NCBI RefSeq assembly: GCF_009765995.1
Contig: NZ_LMUI01000059.1
Location: 156,581 to 217,906 of the forward strand
Source of the DNA: Methylocapsa sp. S129
Lineage (GTDB): Bacteria; Pseudomonadota; Alphaproteobacteria; Rhizobiales; Beijerinckiaceae
Length of the DNA: 61,326 nucleotides
Direction of reading: 5' to 3'
The notes below the pieces were generated by a model that was not told the DNA's origin, did no database searches, and saw only the letters and a list, made by a program, of their open reading frames with translations. How positions within the stretch are numbered: position 1 is the first letter of the stretch; every line of letters starts with the position of its first letter. A program made the translations under genes and the position numbers. This document shows, piece by piece, positions 8,051 to 16,690 of this stretch.

Positions 8051-8893
8051 ATGGGCGCTCTCAACGGTAAAGTCGCCATCGTCACGGGCGGAACAAGCGG
8101 CATTGGCGAAAGAATTGTCGAACTCTTCGTCGAGGAAGGGGCCAAAGTCGTTGTCGCCGCGCGCCGCGACGCCGAGGGCCAGGCTCTCGAGAAGCGCCTC
8201 GGCGTCCGCTTCATCCGTACGGATATGTCGTCCGAAGCCGATGTGAAGGCGATGGTCGAAGCCGCATTGCAATCGTTTGGCCGGGTGGATTGTCTGATCA
8301 ACAACGCCGCCGTCCCCGCCCCCATTACCGGCGTCGCCGAAATGGAGGCCGCGACGATCGACCAGATATTGGCCGTCAATGTCCGCGGCGTCATGCTGGC
8401 CGTCAAACATGCGGCGCCCGTGATGCTGTCCCAGGAAAGCGGCAGCATCGTCAATATCGCCAGCGTCGCGGCCCATCGCGGCGGCATGTCGGGCCACATC
8501 TACACCGCTTCGAAGGGCGCGGTGCTCGCGTTTACAAGGTCGGCCGCCGCCGAACTCGGGGAGAAGGGCATTCGCGTCAACAGCATTTCGCCGGGCGCCA
8601 TCGTCACAGGAATTTTTGGCAAGCTCGCCGGCGTCGAGGCTTCCAAGGCCGACAAAGTGACGGATTTGGTGAAAGAGCGATTCGCCACGGTGCAGCCGAT
8701 CCCGCGCGCCGGCGCGACCGACGATATCGCCAGAGCCGCCGTCTATCTCGCCAGCGATGGATCGAGCTTTGTCAACGGACAGGATCTGATCATCGATGGC
8801 GGCATGACGAGCGTGACGAGAGGCTGGTCGACGATGGTCGCCGGCCGCGCCGAGATGAGCAACCGCATCAAAGCGGCGGCTGCTTCGTTGTAG
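8051..8893 (+). CDS. Short-chain dehydrogenase/reductase (SDR)
   Basis: Classical SDR of 280 aa with the cofactor motif TGGTSGIGERI near residue 14, LINNAAVPAP, the Ser-Tyr-Lys site (NIASVAAHRGG, then IYTASKGAV), and the PG motif ISPGAIVTGIFG. It is NAD(P)-dependent; substrate unknown. The C-terminus after DGGMTSVTRG is about 20 residues longer than in most classical SDRs. ATG 8051 was chosen because GAGGAAACG lies just upstream; ATG 8033, six codons earlier, is possible. It has no operon partner. Confidence 0.85.
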   Translation: MGALNGKVAIVTGGTSGIGERIVELFVEEGAKVVVAARRDAEGQALEKRLGVRFIRTDMSSEADVKAMVEAALQSFGRVDCLINNAAVPAPITGVAEMEAATIDQILAVNVRGVMLAVKHAAPVMLSQESGSIVNIASVAAHRGGMSGHIYTASKGAVLAFTRSAAAELGEKGIRVNSISPGAIVTGIFGKLAGVEASKADKVTDLVKERFATVQPIPRAGATDDIARAAVYLASDGSSFVNGQDLIIDGGMTSVTRGWSTMVAGRAEMSNRIKAAAASL

Positions 8894-9351
8894 TTCAACG
8901 CCGTCGCCGTGGCCGCACCTTAACGAAGCTCCCAAAAGTCGCCTACAGATCGCTTCCGAGCACCGCGCGATTGGCTAAATTCCGATTTCGTCATGAACCG
9001 CCCACCAAAGAGCCATTCGCTGGTTCCGAATCTAATTCGCGGCTCCAAGAAATCACGACGTCAGGCTGCGGAAGGATCAGCGAGCCACAACAGCAACTTG
9101 CCCGGCCGAGCCATCGCGTGCCGGCTCAATGACCGGTCCTGAAAAGTCTATTCGAGATATTATGTCGGCCCTAACCAATCCCCCCAAGCGAGCTAGGTGC
9201 TGCCAGGCGTCTTCGGAATTCAAAAATCCTTTCTTGCGCAAATGTGGAAACCGATGGGGAAGTGGTTCTTTGAATGCGCCCCTGTCAACGAACAGGACAT
9301 GAGGCGCCTTCGAGGATATTTCTCGCGACATGCCCGCAAAGAGACGCTTCC
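8894..9351. other. Intergenic stretch without a supported gene
   Basis: Short frames exist on both strands (about 9128-9301 plus, 9077-9331 minus) but neither has a convincing start site or a recognised family. No repeat or strong terminator was seen. Confidence 0.4.
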
Positions 9352-10788
9352 ATGAGTGAGCCCGCCAGAATGTCCTTCATGTCCAAAATTGCGCTGGACA
9401 TGTTGTTTGGCCTTCTTGGCCTATGCTTCCTATACGCGTTGTTCATTGCGTTTCTTGGGGGAAACCATCGGATCGATCCAACCGCCGCCGCAATCGGTGT
9501 GGCCGGCCTGCTCCCGATCCTAATTATCGGTTCTATTCTTACGGCAATCGCGGCGATTGTCTTTGCCGCGAATGGGCGACCGGGCCTGCTAATCTTATTT
9601 GTTGTCTTATTTGTTGCAGCCACGGTTCTGATCCCGTCGGTGGGCGCTTACAACCGCCGCGTTCTCGCGGCCAAGTTGGCAAGTGAAACAATTCGGTTGG
9701 AAGCCGGTCGCAAAGACATGAGGCTGTTCCTGTCGCAAAGCGCTTCCAAGTCATATCCACAATTGGCGGAAGCAAGTATCCCGATTGTCGTCAAAGGATT
9801 TGGACCTTATGACGCCTCCGCTAAAAGCATATGGCTCGCAGCCTTGGACCGGCCACTGGGATTGCTGAGTGGAAGAGTTCCGGATAAGGAACACCCCCTT
9901 GAGCTCCTTAGCCTCGTCACAGGTACGTCATGTCTTGAAAGAGACGAGATCATTTCGATGCTGTCGTACGCATCGGTCGGCGCGTTTGACCAATGCGACG
10001 CAGCGGCTCCCCTTGATCAATCATCCGATCACTTCCTGATCTCTTCCGAAACGATATTGGGAAAGTTTATTCGGCCGGAGTTCGACTCTCTGAATTTCAC
10101 TCAGATCAAGGTCTATCGCGTCTCGAAGGGCGAGGAAGAGCTGATATTTACCGGCGCGAATTTCGAAGGGGAAACGTTCCCGCACTTGCCTGCCGACCGT
10201 CCAGACGCCGGCTTGGGCTACGCGGCATCGGTTATGGCAGCCGTGGGGCTCGCTGATTTCTCGAAGGCGCAGTCTGAACCCAAGGATGGGGCTCGTCTTA
10301 TGAATGTTTCCAAGGGATATATATTTGATTCGGACAGCCATATCCGACATGAAGCCCGAAGCGTTTACGAGACAGGGGTATCTCTTCGTCAGGGAGCGCT
10401 AAACACCGCCACCGACGTCTTGGCTTCGCCTCGCGAGGAACTGACTCAGCAAATATCCGCTACCACGGCATCCTACATCAGCTCAGGATCGCCTGAGGGA
10501 CTTATGGCTGCGTTCAGTCTTGCGCGATATTTGACGCGAGTGCAGCAGCAGCCCTATTTGTTGGACGCGGCGAGAGCGATTGTTCACGGTAGCGACCGGG
10601 ATATGATCTTCTTCGCCGGTCATGCGTTTCCGATTTGCCGGTATTTAGAAAGTTACGATGGGCGATTTCCAGACGACGTTCGAGCCGCCGCCACCCAGTT
10701 CCTGACCCCAGGACTGAGTGCGAGGGCGTATACACTCGTTATGTACATTCGTCAGTATGGTGGACCCCAAGCTACCAAATGTTTTTGA
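9352..10788 (+). CDS. Hypothetical membrane-anchored protein, 478 aa
   Basis: The family is not recognised. The N-terminal 100 residues hold three hydrophobic helices (about 10-33, 42-70 and 75-96), followed by a soluble domain of about 380 residues. The soluble part contains a two-cysteine stretch (GTSCLERDEIISMLSYASV), a beta-rich middle (FTQIKVYRVSKGEEELIFTG) and a helical C-terminus (VRAAATQFLTPGLSARAY). Topology suggests the large domain follows a short membrane anchor. ATG 9352 fits an AAAGAGA-type site; a frame extending to 9274 adds residues with no signal. It stands alone between non-coding stretches. Confidence 0.65.
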   Translation: MSEPARMSFMSKIALDMLFGLLGLCFLYALFIAFLGGNHRIDPTAAAIGVAGLLPILIIGSILTAIAAIVFAANGRPGLLILFVVLFVAATVLIPSVGAYNRRVLAAKLASETIRLEAGRKDMRLFLSQSASKSYPQLAEASIPIVVKGFGPYDASAKSIWLAALDRPLGLLSGRVPDKEHPLELLSLVTGTSCLERDEIISMLSYASVGAFDQCDAAAPLDQSSDHFLISSETILGKFIRPEFDSLNFTQIKVYRVSKGEEELIFTGANFEGETFPHLPADRPDAGLGYAASVMAAVGLADFSKAQSEPKDGARLMNVSKGYIFDSDSHIRHEARSVYETGVSLRQGALNTATDVLASPREELTQQISATTASYISSGSPEGLMAAFSLARYLTRVQQQPYLLDAARAIVHGSDRDMIFFAGHAFPICRYLESYDGRFPDDVRAAATQFLTPGLSARAYTLVMYIRQYGGPQATKCF

Positions 10789-10937
10789 CGTGTGGGGGTC
10801 GAATGCAAGCGGTGCTCGGCGGCGGCTGGGCTCATCAATCGAGATCACACCAGCAGCCGAAGTTTTATGACGGCGTAAAACCCCATGCAACAGGGCCGCG
10901 CGTCGACCTCACTGAGATCGGCCTATCACGGCGGGCG

Positions 10938-11846
10938 TCAAGCTTGGTCAGCCGCCGCCTTGATGAAGTCCACAAACGCCCGCAGCGGCGCAGGCATCAG
11001 CCGCCGCCCGGGATAGTACAGGAACGGCCCCGAGAAGCTCTCCCACCAGGGTTCCAGAACGGGTTCGAGGGCGCCGCTGTCAAAATGCGGGCGCAGCCAG
11101 TCCTCGAAGAGGGAGATGATTCCGGCGCCGGCGATCGCGGCGTCGACGGCGAGATCGATCGCGCCGCCAGCGGTCACGATCAGCGGCCCGGTCGGATCGA
11201 CCCGCACCGCCTCGCCGTCGCGCTCGAACTCCCACAGCGTCATCGCGCCGCTGGGAAAGCGGCCGCGCAGACAGGCATGGCCGAGCAGCTCGCGGGGGTG
11301 CACCGGCCGGCCGCGGCGATCCAGATAGGCCGGAGAGGCGGCGGCGGCCAGGCGCTGGACGCGCGGCCCGATCGGCACGGCGATCATGTCCTGCTCCAGC
11401 CGCTCGTCATAGCGGATGCCGGCGTCGCAGCCGGCAGCGAGCACGTCGACAAAACTTTCCTCGGCGATCACCTCCAGCCGGATGTCGGGATAGGCGGCGA
11501 GGAACGGCGGAACGATGCGGGGCAGCACCAGCCGCGCCGCGCTGACCGGCACATTGAGGCGCAACGCGCCCGCCGGCCTGTCGCGAAAGCCGTTGACCAC
11601 GTCGAGGGCCGCCTCCACCTCGGTCAAGGCCGGACCGAGCCGCTCCAGCAGGCCCTCACCGGCTTCGGTCGGGACGACGCTGCGCGTCGTCCGGTTAAGC
11701 AGCCTGACGCCGAGCTGCGCCTCGAGACGACGCACCGCTTCGCTGAGCCCGGACGCGCTGGCGCCGCTGGCGCGCGCGCCCTCGCGAAACCCGCCGGCGC
11801 GCGCCACCGCCACAAAGGCGTTCAGATCGCCCAGGTCAGCCTTCAT
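10938..11846 (-). CDS. LysR-family transcriptional regulator
   Basis: A 302-aa LysR protein: N-terminal winged helix-turn-helix at about residues 1-65 (DLNAFVAVARAGGFREGARA, LSEAVRRLEAQLGVRLLNRT), then a periplasmic-binding-like effector domain (RLNVPVSAARLVLPRIVPPF). The close relationship of such regulators to aldo-keto reductase and oxidoreductase genes suggests it once controlled the aldo-keto reductase at 14209. The first codons and promoter of lysR are present a second time directly upstream of that gene (14079-14172), although 2.2 kb now separate the two genes. Confidence 0.88.
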   Translation of the reverse strand: MKADLGDLNAFVAVARAGGFREGARASGASASGLSEAVRRLEAQLGVRLLNRTTRSVVPTEAGEGLLERLGPALTEVEAALDVVNGFRDRPAGALRLNVPVSAARLVLPRIVPPFLAAYPDIRLEVIAEESFVDVLAAGCDAGIRYDERLEQDMIAVPIGPRVQRLAAAASPAYLDRRGRPVHPRELLGHACLRGRFPSGAMTLWEFERDGEAVRVDPTGPLIVTAGGAIDLAVDAAIAGAGIISLFEDWLRPHFDSGALEPVLEPWWESFSGPFLYYPGRRLMPAPLRAFVDFIKAAADQA

Positions 11847-11905
11847 TGTTCGCCGCTCCGCACAACCTGTACGGATTATACCATATTATCGCGAGCGTCG
11901 GCGGC
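11811..11905. repeat. Direct repeat: lysR 5' end and promoter, copy 1
   Basis: About 95 bp covering the first 12 lysR codons (minus strand, start 11846) and the upstream region. It recurs with a handful of substitutions and one small indel at 14079-14172. Confidence 0.85.
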
Positions 11906-11935
11906 GGCGCCTTTGCTGATTTGACGGAAGGCGCG

Positions 11936-12619
11936 TCACCGCGCCTTCCGACCAGAATGCGCCAGCGGGCGCGCCGCGACCCCGCTCGCCCCTGTGGGTG
12001 AATGTCGCTCCAGGGCGCGCATCACATCCGCCACAGCCTCACGGATTTGTCTCAGGTCAAAGTCCGGCGACGGCGACTCACGGTCGAAGGTCTTGGCCAA
12101 TGGGTCCAAGCCGAAGAGCGCCCGCGCCAATCGCGGGTGGAGAATCTGGCCGAGAAGCTTTTGCGCCATCTCTTCGCTAAGCGCGGCGGACAATCCAAAC
12201 ATTGTCTTCAGATAGGCGCTCAGACGCGTGTGCGCCTCAATAAATATGACGTCGAAATATTGCGCGGCGCCGGCCGGAAACCGCGTGGTCTCCGCCACGC
12301 TTAAGCGAATCATCTGGATCGAGCTCTCGTAAAGCAGCGTCTCGAGATATCGGCCGCAAAACATGACCAGGGCTTCCGCCGGCGGGCCTGGATAGTCGCC
12401 CGGCATCCGCAATCTGCGGAGGAACAGTCCGCGCACGAGTTCGATGACGGCGAGGAACAGCTTCTCCTTGCTTTCGAAATGCGCATACAGCGATCGCTTC
12501 GAGGTTGCCGCGCGGGCGGCGACCACATCCATCGACGCCCGCTCGAAACCCAATTCGAGGAACACCTCCTTGGCGGTCCACAGAATATGTTCCCGAAGCT
12601 GATCGCCGCGTCTCGCCAT
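11936..12619 (-). CDS. TetR-family repressor
   Basis: The 227-aa product has a TetR helix-turn-helix at about residues 8-52 (ILWTAKEVFLELGFERASMD, VVAARAATSKRSLYAHFESK) and a helical ligand-binding C-terminal domain. ATG 12619 is preceded by only 88 bp to the divergent NmrA-like gene at 12708. That gap holds a perfect TATAC-N6-GTATA inverted repeat, the expected layout for a repressor controlling itself and its neighbour. A longer in-frame opening to 12880 would read through the divergent gene and is rejected. Confidence 0.88.
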   Translation of the reverse strand: MARRGDQLREHILWTAKEVFLELGFERASMDVVAARAATSKRSLYAHFESKEKLFLAVIELVRGLFLRRLRMPGDYPGPPAEALVMFCGRYLETLLYESSIQMIRLSVAETTRFPAGAAQYFDVIFIEAHTRLSAYLKTMFGLSAALSEEMAQKLLGQILHPRLARALFGLDPLAKTFDRESPSPDFDLRQIREAVADVMRALERHSPTGASGVAARPLAHSGRKAR

Positions 12620-12657
12620 GTCCGATTGTCGCCTGTATCTGTCTGTTTGACAAAAAG

Positions 12658-12673
12658 TATACGGTACGGTATA
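12658..12673. promoter_or_regulatory. Probable TetR operator
   Basis: TATACGGTACGGTATA is an inverted repeat with TATAC and GTATA arms, placed midway between the divergent tetR and NmrA-like genes. Size and position suit a TetR-family dimer; binding is inferred. Confidence 0.55.
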
Positions 12674-12707
12674 GTTTACTTCTCGATTCACCAAGAGATA
12701 GAATGTC

Positions 12708-13592
12708 ATGATCGTCGTCACCACACCCACGGGCGCTATCGGCCGGCAGGTGCTCCAGAACATCCTTCCCAGCGGCGAACCGATTCGCGTGATCGCGCGC
12801 GACCCCTCTCGCCTGTCTCCGGAAATACGCGACCGCGTTGAGGTCGTGCAGGGCTCCCATGGCGACAGCGATGTCGTCAACCGGGCGTTTGCTGGCGCCG
12901 ACGCGGTGTTCTGGCTCGTTTCCGCGGACCCTCGGGCCGAGAGCGTCGAGGCCGCCTATGTCGACTTCAGCCGGCCCGCATGCGCCGCTTTCCAGAGCCA
13001 TGGGATCAAGCGGGTGGTCGGAATCTCGGCCCTCGGTCGCGGGACCGCATTGGCCAGGAACGCCGGACATGTGACAGCCTCCTTGAAAATGGACGACCTG
13101 ATCGCGAGCACGGGCGTGAGCTTCCGGGCGCTGACGATGCCTGGATTCATGGACAACATGCTTCGCCAGGTGGAGCCGATCAGGAACCAGGGCCTATTCT
13201 TCTGGCCGATCGCCGGGGACCGCAAGGCCCCGACCTGCGCCACGCGGGACATCGCCGCGGTCGCCGCCAAGCTCCTCGTCGATCCGTCTTGGAGCGGCCA
13301 GGCCATTGCGCCCGTGCTCGGCCCCGAGGACCTGTCGTTCAACGACATGGCGCAAATCATGTCCGACGTGCTGGGCAAACCTGTGCGCTTCCAGCAAATT
13401 CCCGGCGAGGCCGTTCGTTCAAGGCTGCTGGGCAACGGCTATTCCGAGGCGATGGCGCAGGCCATGGTCGACATGCTGGAAGCCAAAAACCAAGGCCTCG
13501 ACAATGCCGAGCCGCGCGCCCCGCAATCGACCACGCCGACCAGCTTCCGGCAATGGTGCGAGGACGTGCTGAAACCGGCGGTATTGAGCTGA
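12708..13592 (+). CDS. NmrA/SDR-like NAD(P)-binding oxidoreductase
   Basis: The 294-aa product starts with the atypical-SDR nucleotide site (MIVVTTPTGAIGRQVLQNIL), followed by VEVVQGSHGD, ADAVFWLVSADPRA and RVVGISALGRGT, the pattern of NmrA-like/NAD(P)H-binding proteins related to quinone reductase QorB and the AgrC-type ergot family. The Tyr-xxx-Lys of classical SDRs is not evident. Divergent from tetR, so probably induced by the TetR ligand, perhaps a quinone or electrophile (inference). The start is supported by position after the operator and by family length. Confidence 0.8.
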   Translation: MIVVTTPTGAIGRQVLQNILPSGEPIRVIARDPSRLSPEIRDRVEVVQGSHGDSDVVNRAFAGADAVFWLVSADPRAESVEAAYVDFSRPACAAFQSHGIKRVVGISALGRGTALARNAGHVTASLKMDDLIASTGVSFRALTMPGFMDNMLRQVEPIRNQGLFFWPIAGDRKAPTCATRDIAAVAAKLLVDPSWSGQAIAPVLGPEDLSFNDMAQIMSDVLGKPVRFQQIPGEAVRSRLLGNGYSEAMAQAMVDMLEAKNQGLDNAEPRAPQSTTPTSFRQWCEDVLKPAVLS

Positions 13593-13652
13593 TGCGCCCG
13601 CCGGATATCGGGAAGATTGCTACGGATGGCATTCATGAAAGGGAGTTTGCCC

Positions 13653-14045
13653 ATGACTGAGCGTGCGCTTGGGACACTCGCGCGAGCCGACAAGGGGCCG
13701 GTGAAACCGCCGCCGGCGCTCGACGGGCCGCTCAGGACGGTGGCGGACGCCATCGCCGGCTGGCCTGGGGTGATTGCGACCGTGCATTGGGATCTGTTCC
13801 ACCCATCGCGGGTCGATGGGATCGACTTCTACTTCGGCGAAGAGGAACTCGGTCATATCCATCTCGATGGCGCGCTCCATCTCGCGACGAGCCCAAGCCT
13901 CGGCAAGGCTTTGATCGCCGAACGCCTGGCCCGCCCGTTCCATTACCAGCGGGGCTGGGTATGCGAGGACGTCCAGACCATCGGTCCCGCCGCCGCCATC
14001 GCGCTATTCCGACGCAACTACGAACGGCTCCGGCGCGCGAACTGA
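13653..14045 (+). CDS. Luciferase-domain (DUF5519-like) protein
   Basis: A 130-aa protein with GWPGVIATVHWDLFHPSRVD, IDFYFGEEELGHIHLDGALH and a C-terminal HYQRGWVCEDVQTIGP, matching the small luciferase-domain family related to the DUF5519 type. No catalytic role is established for most members. It lies 60 bp after the NmrA-like gene on the same strand and may share its TetR control. ATG 13653 follows AAAGGGAG; ATG 13635 is a possible alternative. Confidence 0.65.
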   Translation: MTERALGTLARADKGPVKPPPALDGPLRTVADAIAGWPGVIATVHWDLFHPSRVDGIDFYFGEEELGHIHLDGALHLATSPSLGKALIAERLARPFHYQRGWVCEDVQTIGPAAAIALFRRNYERLRRAN

Positions 14046-14078
14046 CAACGCGCCGATGGGCGCCGGCTCATGCGCCGC

Positions 14079-14172
14079 CACAAAGGCGTTCAGATCGCCC
14101 AGATCGGCCTTCATTGTTCGCTGCTCCGCACAACCTGTGCGGATTGTAGCCCATTATCGCGAGCGCCGGCGC
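14079..14172 (-). pseudogene. lysR 5'-end remnant with promoter, direct-repeat copy 2
   Basis: On the minus strand, ATG 14114 begins the same codons as the intact lysR (MKADLGDLNAFVA) and then leaves the homology, running into an unrelated short tail that stops about 23 codons later. The upstream part matches the intact lysR promoter. The remnant keeps the divergent position expected for a regulator of the aldo-keto reductase at 14209. Confidence 0.8.
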
Positions 14173-14208
14173 CCACTATCTTCGCTTCGCCTTCAAAGGA
14201 GAGCCATC

Positions 14209-15084
14209 ATGTCCAATATCGACCAGTCCGGCGCGTTCCCCCTCGGCGGCTGCAGCGTGAAGCGGCTCGGCTACGGCGCCATGCAGCTCGCGGGACCGGG
14301 CGTGTACGGGCCGCCTAAGGATCACGCCGCGGCGTTGGCGGTGCTGCGCGAAGCGGTCGCCAGCGGCGTCAACCACATCGACACGAGCGATTTCTATGGC
14401 CCGCATGTCACCAACGAGAGCATCCGCGAAGCGCTCCATCCCTATCGCGACGATCTCGTCATCGTCACCAAGATCGGCGCCCGGCGCGGCGAGGGCGGCT
14501 CATGGCTCCCGGCCTTCTCGCCCGAAGCCCTGACCCAGGCGGTGCACGACAATCTGCGCAATCTCGGGCTCGACGTGCTGGATGTTGTCAATCTTCGGAT
14601 CATGTTCAGCGTCCACGGCCCCGCCGAAGGGTCGATCGAGGCGCCGCTTACGGTTCTGGCTGGACTGCAGCGGCAGGGTCTGGTGCGTCACATCGGGCTG
14701 AGCAATGTCACGTCCACCCAGATTGCGGAGGGACGCCGCATCGCCGAGATCGTCTGCGTGCAGAACCAGTATAATCTGGCGCAGCGGGCCGACGATTCCC
14801 TGATCGACCAGCTCGCCCGCGACGGCACCGCCTATGTCCCGTTCTTCCCGCTCGGCGGGTTCACCCCCCTGCAATCGTCGACCTTGTCCGACGTCGCCGC
14901 GCGCCTCGGCGCCACGCCGATGCAGGTCGCGCTCGCCTGGCTGCTGCGCCGCGCGCCGAACATCCTGCTGATCCCCGGGACGTCGTCCCTCGCGCATCTG
15001 CGTGAGAACCTCGCCGCGGCCGAACTCGATCTGCCGGACGATGCGCTGAAGGCGCTCGATGGCGTGGCGAGCGCCGCCGCCTGA
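14209..15084 (+). CDS. Aldo/keto reductase
   Basis: The 291-aa TIM-barrel product carries the family signatures: LGYGAMQLAGPGVYG, the catalytic Asp and Tyr in HIDTSDFYGPH, the Lys in VTKIGARRG, and the cofactor region LAWLLRRAPNILLIPGTSS. At the usual His position of the tetrad it reads DVVNLRIM, as in the YdbC-type subgroup in which His is replaced by Asn. It is NADPH-dependent; the substrate is unknown. ATG 14209 has AAAGGAGA upstream; a frame opening at 14056 is only the lysR promoter repeat read through and is rejected. Confidence 0.87.
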   Translation: MSNIDQSGAFPLGGCSVKRLGYGAMQLAGPGVYGPPKDHAAALAVLREAVASGVNHIDTSDFYGPHVTNESIREALHPYRDDLVIVTKIGARRGEGGSWLPAFSPEALTQAVHDNLRNLGLDVLDVVNLRIMFSVHGPAEGSIEAPLTVLAGLQRQGLVRHIGLSNVTSTQIAEGRRIAEIVCVQNQYNLAQRADDSLIDQLARDGTAYVPFFPLGGFTPLQSSTLSDVAARLGATPMQVALAWLLRRAPNILLIPGTSSLAHLRENLAAAELDLPDDALKALDGVASAAA

Positions 15085-15711
15085 GCGTAAGCGAAAGACT
15101 TGGGGCGATCCGTTTGTTCGGCGGCGTCTAGCGCCTGCGCCGCCGCCATGCGCGTCAGTTCGGATCGCCCCGGGACGCGACACAGCGCCGTTTTTGGCGA
15201 CTGGGAAGCGGCCATCCCGCCCATGGCAAGCGGCGCCTAAACGCCCCTTCCCGCCTCCGCCCACGATCCCGGTGGAGCTTCGAGGCCGGCGCCGCCCGGG
15301 CGCCGCGCCCGGCGGACAGACCGTCTTTTTGGCGCGAGCCCGCCTCTGGGCGCGGCGCCCGGAACCGGCGCAAACCCCTCCCAATAAAAGTTAGCCCGCC
15401 TTAACGAATTTCGATTGCCTTTTCTGCACATTTTTCTTATATTCGTGAAGTAAAAACATCGGCGTCGCTTTGTAATATTCAGGAATTCTGGAAGCGCAGG
15501 GGGGATTCTCGTCGGGATCGAAGCCGCAAACGCCTCGCGGATCCGTCTCGGCGCCCATCACGACCTGCTCAACTTCGAAATGATCTCACGCGTAAAGCCA
15601 ATCGGTTTGTTCGAGATCGTTGTGTTCCGCGCATATCGCAGCCGGCCCCGAGGTTTCTTTCGCCTCGCCTGCCTTTCGGGCCGCATCCGCGTCCCTTCAC
15701 TGGAGCCTGTC
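15085..15711. other. Intergenic stretch without a supported gene
   Basis: Very GC-rich up to about 15390, then AT-richer. Frames on both strands lack start sites and families. The part 15390-15470 is AT-rich enough to hold a promoter for the small gene at 15712, but no clear -35/-10 pair was identified. Confidence 0.4.
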
Positions 15712-15984
15712 ATGAAACTCGCCGCCGCCGTGTTGTTGATCGCTACCTCTTTCGTTTCGCTCTCCGCCGTCAGCCCCGCCTTCGCCGATGGCGACGACGC
15801 CGCCTGGATCAAGAAATGCGTCAACGACAACAAGCGGGAAGGCGCGACGCCCGAAGTGGTCGCCGCCTATTGCTCCTGCATGAACGGCAAGATGTCATCG
15901 AGCGAAACGCTCTCGGTCACCGCTTGGGAAAAGACCCATCCGACGGAAATGGCGGCTTGCGACAAGGAATCGGGCTGGAAATAA
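15712..15984 (+). CDS. Small secreted protein, 90 aa, with conserved cysteines
   Basis: The signal peptide MKLAAAVLLIATSFVSLSAV ends at a likely cleavage site after AFA. The mature part of about 65 residues has four cysteines (KKCVNDNK, AAYCSCMNGKM, MAACDKESGW) and is otherwise charged and helical. It resembles small periplasmic proteins common in rhizobia, function unknown. GGAG lies just before ATG 15712. A strong intrinsic terminator follows at 16078-16115, so it is probably a single-gene transcript. Confidence 0.7.
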   Translation: MKLAAAVLLIATSFVSLSAVSPAFADGDDAAWIKKCVNDNKREGATPEVVAAYCSCMNGKMSSSETLSVTAWEKTHPTEMAACDKESGWK

Positions 15985-16077
15985 AGCCCTACGACGAACG
16001 CGCCTGGGGGCTGGGGGGCCCGAAAGGCCGATGAGGAGCGATTGGGAGAGACCTGATTTCAATCGCTTTTCATAGAG

Positions 16078-16115
16078 AAGCCCCGGGAAACATCTGTTTC
16101 CCGGGGCTTTTGTTT
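16078..16115 (+). terminator. Rho-independent terminator
   Basis: AAGCCCCGGGAAAC (16078-16091) pairs perfectly with GTTTCCCGGGGCTT (16096-16109) across a four-base loop, followed by TTTTGTTT. It ends the transcript of the small secreted protein gene. Confidence 0.9.
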
Positions 16116-16182
16116 GCGCAAGCCGAGCGACGGGCCGGAGGTCAAGCCGGCGCGCGGCAGGCGCGAAATCGCCAGGTCGCCT

Positions 16183-16587
16183 TCAGAGATGCCTGGTCTC
16201 TTCAGGAGTCGCCCCCCAATTGTTGTGACGCCCGTCGGAATAGCGCACGGGGGCGCTGGCGAGTTCGGCGGGATCGGCGTCGTCGAGACAGCTAAGATTA
16301 ACCCCGTAAAAATCGCCGCCCAGGATGTCGAGATGACCGCGCCCGAATGAATGGATGCCGCATCGCTTGCAGAACAGGTGATGCATGGAATTCGTGCCGA
16401 ACTGATAATCCGACAAATCGTCCTCGCCGCTCAGCAGCCGGAAAGCGTCTGGTTTTACGATGACGCCCCAGTTGCGTTTCTTGGCGCAGATCGAGCAATT
16501 GCATTTGCCCGTTCCCGCGGCCAGATCGATGTCGGCCTCGAAATGAACTTTGCCGCAATGGCAGCCGCCCTTGTAAGTTTTCATCAT
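16183..16587 (-). CDS. GFA-domain protein (S-hydroxymethylglutathione synthase-like)
   Basis: The 134-aa product has all cysteines of the GFA zinc fold: CHCGK near residue 9, CNCSICAKK near 30, and CKRCGIHS near 73. It ends in the typical [15 protein letters not shown] proteins are related to Gfa, which joins formaldehyde to glutathione, but most members are of unproven function. ATG 16587 ([12 protein letters not shown]) lies after GAGGG. It diverges from the MarR gene 67 bp away, with a palindromic operator between them, so the MarR protein probably represses it. The paralogue at 22472 is similar in build. Confidence 0.85.
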   Translation of the reverse strand: MMKTYKGGCHCGKVHFEADIDLAAGTGKCNCSICAKKRNWGVIVKPDAFRLLSGEDDLSDYQFGTNSMHHLFCKRCGIHSFGRGHLDILGGDFYGVNLSCLDDADPAELASAPVRYSDGRHNNWGATPEETRHL

Positions 16588-16640
16588 CCGCCAATCCCTC
16601 GGTTTACGCGGCCGCCCCATTGCGCCGCGACGCGCCATAT

Positions 16641-16690
16641 GACAACATGTTGTCATGAGCAAAGATCTAGCGAAACGACAACATGTTGTC
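16641..16690. promoter_or_regulatory. Twin 14-bp palindromes, probable MarR operators
   Basis: GACAACATGTTGTC occurs twice, at 16641-16654 and 16677-16690, each a perfect palindrome, centres 36 bp apart. The first ends at the base before the annotated MarR start (16655); the second lies inside its first 12 codons. The gfa gene reads away on the other side. Confidence 0.75.

Noticed and set aside
14056-14208. N-terminal extension of the aldo-keto reductase
   Set aside because: The extension is the translated lysR promoter repeat; a strong AAAGGAGA site precedes ATG 14209.
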